Assembly (NCBI GenBank): GCA_039810245.1
Contig: JBDHWQ010000024.1
Location: forward strand, 1-64,000
DNA from: CALDSL01 sp039810245
GTDB lineage: Bacteria; Chloroflexota; Anaerolineae; Anaerolineales; Anaerolineaceae
DNA length: 64,000 nt
Reading direction: 5' to 3'
The notes under the pieces are model-generated. The model was given only the letters and a program-made list of their open reading frames with translations. It was not told the origin of the DNA and searched no databases. Shown here one piece after another: positions 1 to 9,899 of this stretch. Numbering within the stretch: the stretch's first letter is position 1; the number at the start of each line of letters is the position of its first letter. Both the position numbers and the translations under genes were made by a program.

Positions 1-2
1 AC

Positions 3-89
3 GGCGGTGACCGCGAGCGGCTGCTGGAAGAATTATCTACCTACAGCGCCTCGGTGCAGGAGATGAACCGCAGGCTGCTGGGCGGGTAA
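3..89 (+). CDS. 3' end of an unidentified protein (cut by window edge)
   Basis: An open frame enters from the left edge and ends at a TAA. Only 28 residues are visible; they are charged and helix-prone (two Arg-Glu-rich turns, ending Leu-Leu-Gly-Gly). This is too little to name a family. It lies on the same strand as the signalling trio that follows, 99 bp upstream of it, so it may be the preceding gene of that locus, but a promoter-like -10 sits between them. Confidence 0.45.
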   Translation, partial: GGDRERLLEELSTYSASVQEMNRRLLGG

Positions 90-119
90 CTGGCCGGATG
101 CAAACGGTTGTGGCTGTAG

Positions 120-125
120 TACAAT
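120..125 (+). promoter_or_regulatory. possible -10 element (TACAAT) upstream of the signalling trio
   Basis: TACAAT lies 63 nt before the ATG of the GHKL-ATPase gene in a locally AT-rich stretch. No convincing -35 is seen at 16-18 bp. The gene itself has an AGGGGA ribosome site just before its start. Confidence 0.35.
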
Positions 126-188
126 AAAATTACCTATGAATGCATTGTAAACCATTTGTTTCTTACTGTGCAATTTTAGGGGAATCAT

Positions 189-1370
189 ATGGATACCTCA
201 AATATAAGAAATTCTACTCTGGAGGATAAAGACAGCAAAGAGCAGGTGCTGGTGCAGCGCATCGAAGAGCTGATCGTGGATATTGGCCGCGTGCTGCACG
301 CCAATTCCAGCACGCTCAAGATGGTGCAGATGGCGCTGGACACGGTAATGGAGATCCTGGCGCACGAGCTGGAACTGCCCAAAGACACGACCGAAATGCG
401 CCCGGACCAGGAAGCCGCGCTGCTGGATCGCGGCGCGCAAAAACTGGCCGGGGCCATCGCGCAGTTCTTCCAGGCCACCAACACCGAGCAGCGCCTGCGC
501 GCGCTGCCCGAGCTGCGCTGGCAGTATCTGCAACAGGTACAGGAAGACCTGGCGAATTACAAGGAGCTGGTGCCGATGGCTGAGGCGCGCGCTTCGACCC
601 TGCGCAAATGGGCCACGGATACGGCGGAGATTTGCGGCGAAATCAAGAGCGGCTTTCTGCCACGCGAGGCCACGCGCGATCTGCAGCGATCCGCGTTCCT
701 GCTGCAAAAAGCAGCCGCCTATATTCCGGTGACGCGCGCCATCGTGGCCGTGACGCAGATGGATCATTCGCTCCACGCCCTGCGTGACTTCGTCACCCAG
801 GATAAGCGAAACGAAGAAAGCTGGGAATACTGCGCAGTGCGCCCCATCGCGGGCAAGGCTGTGGAGAGCATGATTGAGTTTGCCGCCACCCGCGGTGTAG
901 ACATCGTAGTCAATGACTACGCACCGGGCATCCAGATTTCAATGCACCCGCGCGATATCCAACGCGCGTTCACCAACCTGCTGCATAATGCTATCAAATA
1001 TACATGGATCCATTTAACATCTAATCGCCGCCCATGGGTGACAGTGGAAATCCATGCCAGCGAACAGATGGTAAGTATCAGTTTTATCAATTGGGGTGTG
1101 CCCATCGCCCGGGATGAAATCGATGAAGGGCTGATCTTCCACCTGGGCTACCGCGGACGGCTTTCCAAAGACCGCAACCGGCTGGGAACGGGCATTGGCC
1201 TGACCGACGCGGCCCTGGTGGCGCAGACGCACAGCGGCGAGGTAACGGTGGACAGCCACCCTGCCAGCGCGTCTGCGCGCAGCGAAAATGAGAAAGGCTA
1301 TTACGACCAGGCATTCCTGACGACAGTGACCATGGTTTTGTCTCGGAATCCTGCCAGGGGAAAAGGATAA
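189..1370 (+). CDS. GHKL-ATPase / histidine-kinase-like protein without a visible H-box
   Basis: This 393-residue soluble protein has no membrane segment or signal peptide. The N-terminal 240 residues are predicted helical. The C-terminal ~140 residues form a HATPase_c fold: an N-box (Asn-Leu-Leu-His-Asn-Ala-Ile-Lys-Tyr, about 262-270), a variant G1 box with Asn-Trp-Gly-Val-Pro-Ile in place of Asp-x-Gly-x-Gly, a Tyr-Arg-Gly turn, and a G2 box Gly-Thr-Gly-Ile-Gly-Leu. The helix where the phospho-accepting His-Glu/Asp of a DHp domain should sit (about 150-180) contains no His; the nearest are two His at about 193-196. It may be a kinase with an atypical acceptor or an ATPase that does not phosphorylate. 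The receiver-like gene starts 2 nt after its stop, so the two are almost surely co-translated partners. Confidence 0.75.
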   Translation: MDTSNIRNSTLEDKDSKEQVLVQRIEELIVDIGRVLHANSSTLKMVQMALDTVMEILAHELELPKDTTEMRPDQEAALLDRGAQKLAGAIAQFFQATNTEQRLRALPELRWQYLQQVQEDLANYKELVPMAEARASTLRKWATDTAEICGEIKSGFLPREATRDLQRSAFLLQKAAAYIPVTRAIVAVTQMDHSLHALRDFVTQDKRNEESWEYCAVRPIAGKAVESMIEFAATRGVDIVVNDYAPGIQISMHPRDIQRAFTNLLHNAIKYTWIHLTSNRRPWVTVEIHASEQMVSISFINWGVPIARDEIDEGLIFHLGYRGRLSKDRNRLGTGIGLTDAALVAQTHSGEVTVDSHPASASARSENEKGYYDQAFLTTVTMVLSRNPARGKG

Positions 1371-1372
1371 GC

Positions 1373-1870
1373 ATGCAATCACGGATCAGGGTTTTGTGGA
1401 TCGAAGACAGCGCGCGCTACGAGCTGAGCGAGCTGACCGGGCCGGTGTACGCTTCGCGCAAGTACGTGCTCAACCTGGCCGAAGACGCCACTACCGCCAT
1501 GTACCATCTGCAAAACGCGCAGTTTGACGTATTGATCGTGGATATGCGCATTCCCCCGGGCGACAACCAGGTATGGCAGAAGATTTACGAGAAAGGCGGC
1601 AAAGATAAAGATACCGCCCAATTGGGTCTCAAGTTGTTGCGCTGGCTGCTGGCAGGTGAAAGCGATAATGATCTAGATATGCTGGGTAAGCCACCTGAGT
1701 GGGTATCAGCATGCACCGTTGGCGTTTTTACAGTAGAAGGACGCGAACAGCTACGCCGAACGTTGGAAGAACTCAAAGTTACTTCATATGAACAAAAACG
1801 CGCTACACGACGCGACACCGCCCTGCTCGACTTAATAGAACGAGTAATAAAGAAGTGCGAGAAAGCGTAG
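1373..1870 (+). CDS. single-domain receiver-like protein with an insertion
   Basis: This 165-residue protein has the start of a CheY-like receiver. The acidic pair is Glu11-Asp12 after beta-1, and the putative phospho-acceptor is Asp57 in Val-Asp-Met-Arg. A Thr follows a hydrophobic strand (Val-Gly-Val-Phe-Thr) and a Lys sits in the C-terminal helix region, where receivers carry Thr and Lys. About 40 extra residues (Lys/Asp-rich) separate Asp57 from that strand, so alpha-3/beta-4 is expanded. There is no output domain. It lies in an operon with the GHKL ATPase and a membrane protein. Base composition changes partway through: the 5' half matches the GC-rich genome, and the 3' half from about 1650 on is AT-rich. 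Confidence 0.65.
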   Translation: MQSRIRVLWIEDSARYELSELTGPVYASRKYVLNLAEDATTAMYHLQNAQFDVLIVDMRIPPGDNQVWQKIYEKGGKDKDTAQLGLKLLRWLLAGESDNDLDMLGKPPEWVSACTVGVFTVEGREQLRRTLEELKVTSYEQKRATRRDTALLDLIERVIKKCEKA

Positions 1871-1894
1871 GATCAAGAAAGGTTTACGTCAAAT

Positions 1895-3073
1895 ATGCAA
1901 AATTTATCTATTGACGCGGTTGTTACAATTCTTCTTTATTTAATCGGGGTGCCTGTGTTACTAGTACAGAACTCTAAAGACGATGTTCGCTATGTATTAC
2001 GTCATACCTTACATTGGGAAACCTTTTTTTTTAGCATCACTCCCGTGATATTTGCTATCTTGATTGTGTTCATACCTATGATACTTGCTCATGTTTGTGG
2101 TTGGTATAACCAGCAAACGATGACTTCAGATCTTATTTTATTCTTCTTGATTCTTGTTTCTTTAGCTGTATCGATGATAATGCCTCGATACATTCGTAAG
2201 AGAGATATCATTGATCGTCTTGTTCAAAAAACTATCAGGAAGGTTAAGACTAGCGGTCGGTTGGATAACAGTATTTTGGATGCCTTGGAACTATTAGGAA
2301 TGGAGAGTGATACAGGATATGAGAGAGGGCTAATTATCAGCGCAATGAACCGTTTGAGTAACGCTATGGTGCAAAGATTGGATTATTCGGGCTCACGATT
2401 AGAACGATTACTAGAAGTTTTGCGCAATGTTCTTTTTGGCAGTGATGTACTGAGCTCTCCAGATAATTTCAGGTCGGCAGTAGAGGTTCTTCGGCCAATC
2501 ATTAGTACCTATTACAGTAAGAGTAAGGATAATATCTGGTTTTCAGACGCTGATATCGACTATTCTTACTTACTTCTATCGGAGATGGGTTGCCAGGCCA
2601 TAGACTTTCGTGTAGAGGGAATAACATCTGCTTGCATTGACGGACTTGAAGGAGCTAATATTCCCAATTCTTCTGCAAGTAATGGTTTATGGCAAATAGG
2701 TGCGGCCGCTATCGAAAAGAACCGTATAGGACAAGCTCGCGAAGCACTTCATTTTCTGGATGCTATAGTCAATAGCGAGACTGATCTATGCGAGCATGAC
2801 GAGATAGTTTATGACTACCTCGCTTTGCTGTCGGCCTTTTGGGGGCACAGCGCAGCCGGGCGTAGGGAAGTTCTTCCACAATTAAATGATCTCTACGAAC
2901 GCGACCGCCCGGTTGAAAATCCGATAATCTCAGAGGAAGAGATGCCGCGCGAACGGCTGCTGGCGCGCCTGGTGCGCGAGGCCATCCAGCACCACACTAA
3001 GGTCGGGCGTTTTACCATCGCCGACAGCATCGACGATATGTGGTCCAACTACATCATAGGGTTGCAGAACTAA
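1895..3073 (+). CDS. membrane-anchored helical protein of unknown function, third gene of the trio
   Basis: I do not recognise a family. The protein of 392 residues begins with about three hydrophobic segments (roughly 7-27, 46-70, 78-98). A basic Arg-Lys-Arg turn and a long, mostly helical cytoplasmic region (about 110-392) follow, reminiscent of helical repeats. It could be the membrane effector or anchor for the upstream ATPase-receiver pair; this is inference from operon order (24 bp gap, GAAAGG ribosome site). Codon use is strikingly AT-rich compared with every neighbour until about residue 345, after which the last ~45 codons return to GC-rich usage. That suggests a recombination boundary inside the gene. 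Confidence 0.7.
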   Translation: MQNLSIDAVVTILLYLIGVPVLLVQNSKDDVRYVLRHTLHWETFFFSITPVIFAILIVFIPMILAHVCGWYNQQTMTSDLILFFLILVSLAVSMIMPRYIRKRDIIDRLVQKTIRKVKTSGRLDNSILDALELLGMESDTGYERGLIISAMNRLSNAMVQRLDYSGSRLERLLEVLRNVLFGSDVLSSPDNFRSAVEVLRPIISTYYSKSKDNIWFSDADIDYSYLLLSEMGCQAIDFRVEGITSACIDGLEGANIPNSSASNGLWQIGAAAIEKNRIGQAREALHFLDAIVNSETDLCEHDEIVYDYLALLSAFWGHSAAGRREVLPQLNDLYERDRPVENPIISEEEMPRERLLARLVREAIQHHTKVGRFTIADSIDDMWSNYIIGLQN

Positions 3074-3124
3074 AGCCTGTACAGGGTTAACAAAAGCGCA
3101 AAATCAAAACACGCAGAAAAATGG

Positions 3125-3130
3125 TAGAAT
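3125..3130 (+). promoter_or_regulatory. probable -10 (TAGAAT) for the patatin-like gene
   Basis: TAGAAT lies about 49 nt ahead of the start codon, at the end of an A-rich tract. No good -35 is seen. A GAGGA ribosome-binding motif follows about 9 nt before the ATG. Confidence 0.35.
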
Positions 3131-3178
3131 GCGTGGAGTGTATTTGTTTCCATTGTCTATTCGCAACTGAGGACACGC

Positions 3179-4051
3179 ATGATGTATCGCAGACCGACCA
3201 TTGGCCTGGCGCTGGGGGGCGGCGGCGCGCGGGGTTTGGCCCATATTGGTGTACTTCGCATTCTGGAACGTGAGCGCGTTCCCATTTCGTGCCTTTCGGG
3301 CACCAGCATGGGTGGGGTAATCGCCGCTGCCTATGCCGCAGGTCTCCCGCTTGACCAGTTGGCGGTAGAAGCCGAACGATTGGGCAAGCTTACGCGCATG
3401 ATCGAGCTGGTTGATCGCAAGTTCCACCTGTTCAGCGGGCTGTTCAACAATAGCGGTATCCAGAAATACCTGGCGCGGCTGCTGGGCGACCATGCCACGT
3501 TTGAATCGCTGTGCATTCCGCTGGCGTTGAGCGCGGTAGATAACCGTACCGGGCGCGAGGTGGTGCTGCAAAGCGGCGACCTGCTGATGGCGGTCAACGC
3601 CACCATGGCGCTGCCCGGAGCGGTGGCGCCGGTGGTGATGGGCAACATGCTGCTTTCGGATGGCGGCACGCTCAACAACGTGCCGGCCGACCTGGTACGC
3701 TCGATGGGCGCGGAACAGGTGATCGCGGTTAACGTCAGCCCGGCGGTGGAAGATTTACTGCTCGACCGTCGCTTTATCCCGCCGGCGGCCACGGCCATCT
3801 GGCGCGCCAATAATATCGCCAATTCGGTCATCACGCTGGCCAAGCTGCGCAAGGCCCAGCCTGACCTGCTGATCCAGCCGGACATCCGCCCGATGATCAC
3901 CACCCTGACCGGGTTCAAGTATGCCGGTGAGGTAATGGCGGCGGGCGAGCGCGCGGCGCTGGAAAAACTGCCCGAACTGCGCCGGCTGCACCAGCAGACG
4001 GTCACCGCGCCGGTGCGGCCCTTGCAAAAGAGCGTGGCCTACGAAATATAA
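3179..4051 (+). CDS. patatin-like phospholipase (RssA/YchK type)
   Basis: A predicted cytosolic Ser-Asp dyad lipid acyl hydrolase of 290 residues. The glycine-rich oxyanion loop Gly-Gly-Gly-Gly-Ala-Arg-Gly is at 13-19, the nucleophile elbow Gly-Thr-Ser-Met-Gly at 41-45 (Ser43), and the catalytic Asp161 in Asp-Gly-Gly at 161-163. Length and motif order fit the bacterial RssA group. Two consecutive ATGs are possible starts; both follow a GAGGA motif. It ends at a strong bidirectional terminator shared with the convergent threonine synthase. The lipid substrate cannot be told from sequence. Confidence 0.9.
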   Translation: MMYRRPTIGLALGGGGARGLAHIGVLRILERERVPISCLSGTSMGGVIAAAYAAGLPLDQLAVEAERLGKLTRMIELVDRKFHLFSGLFNNSGIQKYLARLLGDHATFESLCIPLALSAVDNRTGREVVLQSGDLLMAVNATMALPGAVAPVVMGNMLLSDGGTLNNVPADLVRSMGAEQVIAVNVSPAVEDLLLDRRFIPPAATAIWRANNIANSVITLAKLRKAQPDLLIQPDIRPMITTLTGFKYAGEVMAAGERAALEKLPELRRLHQQTVTAPVRPLQKSVAYEI

Positions 4052-4057
4052 GACCAC

Positions 4058-4085
4058 AAAAAATCCCGCGTCCGCGGGATTTTTT
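4058..4085. terminator. bidirectional rho-independent terminator
   Basis: Perfect 13-bp inverted repeat (A-run, TCCCGCG / CGCGGGA, T-run) with a 2-nt spacer. It has A6 on one side and T6 on the other, so it can act for both the patatin gene and the convergent threonine synthase gene. Confidence 0.92.
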
Positions 4086-4103
4086 GTTCGTGTTGGCCGA
4101 AGA

Positions 4104-5300
4104 TTATTGGATGTACTTGATCCCCGAGCCGGTGTTGAGCAGCAGCACGCGTTCTTCCGGGCGCGCGCTACCGGCGGCGATGAGCTTTTGCAGCGCGGCA
4201 AAGGTGGCCGCGCCCTCGGGGGCGACGAACATGCCCTCCTGCGTGCCCAGGGCGCGCTGTGCTTCCAGCAGTTCCTCATCGGTGACGGCCACGGCCGCGC
4301 CGCCGCTTTCCCGCAGGGTTTGCAGGATCAGCCGGTCGGCGAAGCTTTTGGGCACGCGCAGGCCGTAGGCCACCGTGCGCGCATGCTGCCAGAATTCGCA
4401 GCGCTCCGCGCCGGTCTCGAAGGCGCGCACCACCGGGGCGCAGCCGGCGGCCTGCACCGCTACCATGCGCGGCAAGCGCGTGGTTTCCAGCCAGCCCAGC
4501 GCGGCCAGCTCGGCCAAGGCTTTCCAGATGCCAACCAGCCCGGTGCCGCCGCCGGTGGGGTAAATGATCACGTCGGGAAGCTGCCAGCCAAAGCTCTCGG
4601 CGATCTCGTACCCCATCACCTTTTTGCCTTCCACGCGATACGGCTCTTTGAAGGTGGAAACGTCGAACCAGCCTTCGCTGGCGGCCATGCTTTGCACCAG
4701 CTTGCCTGCGTCGCTGATCAGGCCCTGCACCAGGCGCACGTCTGCGCCGGCCATACGCGATTCGACTACGTTAGCGGTGGGCGTATCCGCGGGCATGGCG
4801 ATTAACGCCGGCAGCCCGGCGCGGCTGGCGTAAGCGGCCAGCGCGCCGCCGGCGTTGCCGGCGGTAGGGATGATCAAACGGGACGCGCCCAGCTCGCGCG
4901 CCTTGCTGACCGCGGCGGCCAACCCGCGCGCCTTGAAACTGCCGGTGGGGTTCAGGCTCTCATCCTTAATGTACAAACCCTGCATGCCCAGCAGCCCGCC
5001 CAGGCGCGGCAGGGATAGCACGGGTGTATCCCCCTCGCCCAACGAAATTACGCCATCCGCGCTGAAGACGGGCAAAAGCTCATGCCAGCGCCACATGCCG
5101 CGCTCGCGGGCGCGAATGCGGTCGCGATCAAGCGCGGCGCGCGCGGCGGGCAAATCGTAGAAGGAAAGCAGCGGAGCGGTGCAATCAGGGCAGAAGGTTT
5201 GCAGTGCGCGCAGGTCAAATTCGCGCCCGCAAACCGGGCAAGCCAGGCGGTTGAAGTAGGTGTAGGGGGTGGATGAATCCATCGGTCTATCGCTGCGCAT
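4104..5300 (-). CDS. thrC: threonine synthase with N-terminal zinc ribbon
   Basis: PLP fold-type II enzyme converting O-phosphohomoserine to threonine. A zinc-ribbon-like Cys quartet (Cys21, 24, 37, 40) precedes the catalytic domain. The PLP-binding Lys123 lies in Asn-Pro-Thr-Gly-Ser-Phe-Lys, and a glycine-rich phosphate loop (Pro-Thr-Gly-Gly-Gly-Thr-Gly) follows at about residue 250. Length (398) fits the short threonine synthase group. The N-terminus overlaps the upstream GDPD stop codon by 14 nt; a second ATG 18 nt further in (5282) avoids the overlap and is equally possible, as neither has a clear ribosome site. A related PLP lyase (cysteate or diaminopropionate type) is less likely. Confidence 0.85.
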   Translation of the reverse strand: MRSDRPMDSSTPYTYFNRLACPVCGREFDLRALQTFCPDCTAPLLSFYDLPAARAALDRDRIRARERGMWRWHELLPVFSADGVISLGEGDTPVLSLPRLGGLLGMQGLYIKDESLNPTGSFKARGLAAAVSKARELGASRLIIPTAGNAGGALAAYASRAGLPALIAMPADTPTANVVESRMAGADVRLVQGLISDAGKLVQSMAASEGWFDVSTFKEPYRVEGKKVMGYEIAESFGWQLPDVIIYPTGGGTGLVGIWKALAELAALGWLETTRLPRMVAVQAAGCAPVVRAFETGAERCEFWQHARTVAYGLRVPKSFADRLILQTLRESGGAAVAVTDEELLEAQRALGTQEGMFVAPEGAATFAALQKLIAAGSARPEERVLLLNTGSGIKYIQ

Positions 5301-6114
5301 TAATCACACGGTGCAGGCGCTGGGGAAAGTCGGTGAAGATGCCGCTGACCCCAGAGTCGATCAGCGCAATCATGTCGGATTCCTCGTTCACCGTCCAGAC
5401 GTACACGTCAAACCCGGCCTCGCGCACGGTCCGCACCAGGTCGGGCGTAGCCAGCTCGAGTGACGGGTTAAGCGCGGCTGCGCCGGTGCGCTGTAACAAC
5501 GCAATCGGGTCGCTCACGGGCGCTTCGATCAGCGCGGCGGTCACCATCTGCGGATCGGCGGCGCGGCTGCGCACGATGTACTCGTGATTGAAGGACGAGA
5601 TCATCACCTGGCCGGCCATGTTCATGCGGTTGATCAGCGCTACCGTCTTTTCCACCACGCCGGCGTCGCCCGGCTGCCCGGTCAGGTCTTTAAGCTCTAC
5701 GTTGACCTTCCAGCGGTATTCGCGCGTAAAATCCAGGGCTTCTTCCAGGGTGGGAATGCGCGCGCCGGGAAAGCGCTCGGTCTCGCCGGCGGTGACGGCG
5801 CGCTCGGCGATCTGCCCGTAAGGGTCGCGCTGCACAAACCAACCGCCAAAGTCCAGGCGGCGCAGCTCTTCCAGCGTGAAGGCCTGCACCGGCCAGGGGG
5901 CGCGGTCGGGGTAGACCTGGGCGGCATCGGAGGTGCGCTCCAGGGTATCGTCGTGGATCACCACCAGCTCGCCGTCCGCGGTCATGGCCACGTCCAGCTC
6001 CCACATATCCGCCCCAACCGCCACGGCGCGCCGCGCGGCAAGGATGGTGTTCTCCGGGGCCAGGGAACGCGCGCCGCGGTGCGCGATGTTCAACACACGT
6101 TTTTCAGGTTGCAT
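5287..6114 (-). CDS. glycerophosphodiester phosphodiesterase family protein
   Basis: TIM-barrel GDPD. Numbering from the chosen start, the signature is His12-Arg13-Gly, Glu21-Asn-Thr, Glu39-x-Asp41 and His54-Asp-Asp, the full metal/catalytic set of the family. A tail motif Trp-Thr-Val-Asn near the C-terminus is also typical. The start at 6114 is preferred because AAGGAAAGG lies 9 nt upstream; two further in-frame ATGs at 6120 and 6123 are too close to it. It hydrolyses glycerophosphodiesters to glycerol-3-phosphate and an alcohol. No signal peptide, so probably cytosolic. It probably forms an operon with thrC downstream. A second GDPD paralogue lies at 25.9 kb. Confidence 0.9.
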   Translation of the reverse strand: MQPEKRVLNIAHRGARSLAPENTILAARRAVAVGADMWELDVAMTADGELVVIHDDTLERTSDAAQVYPDRAPWPVQAFTLEELRRLDFGGWFVQRDPYGQIAERAVTAGETERFPGARIPTLEEALDFTREYRWKVNVELKDLTGQPGDAGVVEKTVALINRMNMAGQVMISSFNHEYIVRSRAADPQMVTAALIEAPVSDPIALLQRTGAAALNPSLELATPDLVRTVREAGFDVYVWTVNEESDMIALIDSGVSGIFTDFPQRLHRVINAQR

Positions 6115-6276
6115 TAACATCATCCTTTCCTTGTGATCCGTTCCCCCTCACCAAAATTGTACTCCGATAACGCAAATCTAATACGGCGCAAATACAATTC
6201 TCATACAGGGGAGCTAAGGTTAAAGCGGAACGAATCCGAGAGGTGAACAGCCTCTTTTTGATTGGAGAAGATATTG

Positions 6277-8838
<2,562 letters not shown>

Positions 8839-8871
8839 AAGGCTCCACTCTGGGTGACAGAAGGAATTTCC

Positions 8872-8950
8872 GTCATTGCGAGGAGCGCAGCGACGAAGCA
8901 ATCTCACCTTCGACCATGAGGGTAGATCGCTTCGCTACGCTCGCAATGAC
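8872..8950. repeat. REP/MITE-like palindromic repeat
   Basis: An imperfect inverted repeat of about 79 bp. GTCATTGCGAGGAGCGCAGC at the left pairs with a right arm ending GCTACGCTCGCAATGAC, with the inner arms GAAGCAATCTC and GATCGCTTC also pairing. Repeats of this CATTGCGAG type recur in intergenic DNA of many unrelated bacteria; copy number here is unknown. It sits between clpB and the terminator. Confidence 0.75.
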
Positions 8951-8962
8951 ATGGATTATCAC

Positions 8963-8992
8963 AAAGCGCGCCGTTCACGCGGCGCGCTTTTT
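8963..8992. terminator. bidirectional terminator between clpB and the LmbE-family gene
   Basis: 11-bp perfect stem (AAAGCGCGCCG / CGGCGCGCTTT) with a 6-nt loop, A-run on the left and T-run on the right. It serves convergent genes on both sides. Confidence 0.85.
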
Positions 8993-9004
8993 CGATTCTA
9001 CCGA

Positions 9005-9880
9005 TTACCGTACGTTGTCGAACAGATCGCGCTCTTGCACGCCTTTTTCGGCGGGCGGGATGGCGCGCATAAACGTATCGCGCGCGCCGAACAGGCGGCG
9101 CACGAACCCGCCGATACCGCCGCTCAGGCTGCTGCCGCCCTGGCTTTCATGGCATTCGGTGGCTTCGGCGCGCTCCTGCACCACCGGCTTGTAGTTGATG
9201 CTGGCGTGCGTGGGGAACTCGACCTCGGCGATGGACACCAGGTCAATATCCTTGTTAATGCCAAACTGGCGCGGGTTGCGGCCAAAGAACGGCATCACCT
9301 TCACCAGCAGCCGCAGCCAGCCGTGCGGTATAACGTGGTAATACAGCTTCTGCGGCCGGTAGGCCGGCAGTCCCTGAGGATCAAAGTACGCTTCGTCAGC
9401 GGACCATTCGAAGGCCTTGACTGTGGCATTGTGGATGGCGATGTGGTCCGGATGCCGGTAGCCGCCGATGGGGTCAAAGGTGACTACCACCTGCGGCTGC
9501 AGCAGGCGGATGTAATGGCTTACGCGCACAGCCACCTCATCCACCGGCTGGGCGGCCAGCGCCTGGGGGTGACTGTTATCCGGTGAGCCGGGCATGCCCG
9601 AATCGCGGTAGTCAAGGAAATGCACGGCCGCGAGGCCCAGCTTTTCCGCGGCGCAGCGCAGCTCGGCCTCGCGGCGCTCGCCGATGGAGTTGAAGCCGCG
9701 CAGCAGGCGCGGATCCATTTCGCCGACTTCACCGCGCGTAGCGCACACCAGGTGCACCGCCACGCCGCGTCGCGCGTAGAACGCCAGCGTGCCGCCCATG
9801 CCGAAGGTTTCATCATCCGGGTGGGCCAGCACCGCCAGCAGCACTTTCTGATTGGATTTGGCCGAATTTTGCACAGTCAT
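9005..9880 (-). CDS. PIG-L/LmbE-family zinc deacetylase
   Basis: Zinc-dependent N-deacetylase fold. The metal/catalytic motif Ala-His-Pro-Asp-Asp-Glu is at 19-24 and a second metal His lies in a His-Pro-Asp-His segment near residue 150. Relatives act on GlcNAc-malate (BshB, bacillithiol), GlcNAc-inositol (MshB, mycothiol) or GlcNAc-PI; the sequence does not decide which. The start is uncertain: the ATG at 9880 is favoured, but a GTG at 9889 is in frame, and the GGGGAGA motif lies unusually close to the ATG. It is third in a minus operon after moeB and a lipoprotein gene. Confidence 0.82.
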   Translation of the reverse strand: MTVQNSAKSNQKVLLAVLAHPDDETFGMGGTLAFYARRGVAVHLVCATRGEVGEMDPRLLRGFNSIGERREAELRCAAEKLGLAAVHFLDYRDSGMPGSPDNSHPQALAAQPVDEVAVRVSHYIRLLQPQVVVTFDPIGGYRHPDHIAIHNATVKAFEWSADEAYFDPQGLPAYRPQKLYYHVIPHGWLRLLVKVMPFFGRNPRQFGINKDIDLVSIAEVEFPTHASINYKPVVQERAEATECHESQGGSSLSGGIGGFVRRLFGARDTFMRAIPPAEKGVQERDLFDNVR

Positions 9881-9899
9881 TCTCCCCACAAAGGCAATA

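Noticed and set aside
1..3100. Prophage, transposon or known defence system at the left edge
   Set aside because: No integrase, transposase, att-like repeat, nuclease or toxin motif is visible; only composition change and an unassigned signalling trio.
6124..6276. CIRCE/HrcA operator ahead of clpB
   Set aside because: No TTAGCACTC-N9-GAGTGCTAA or near variant is present; heat regulation cannot be claimed from sequence.
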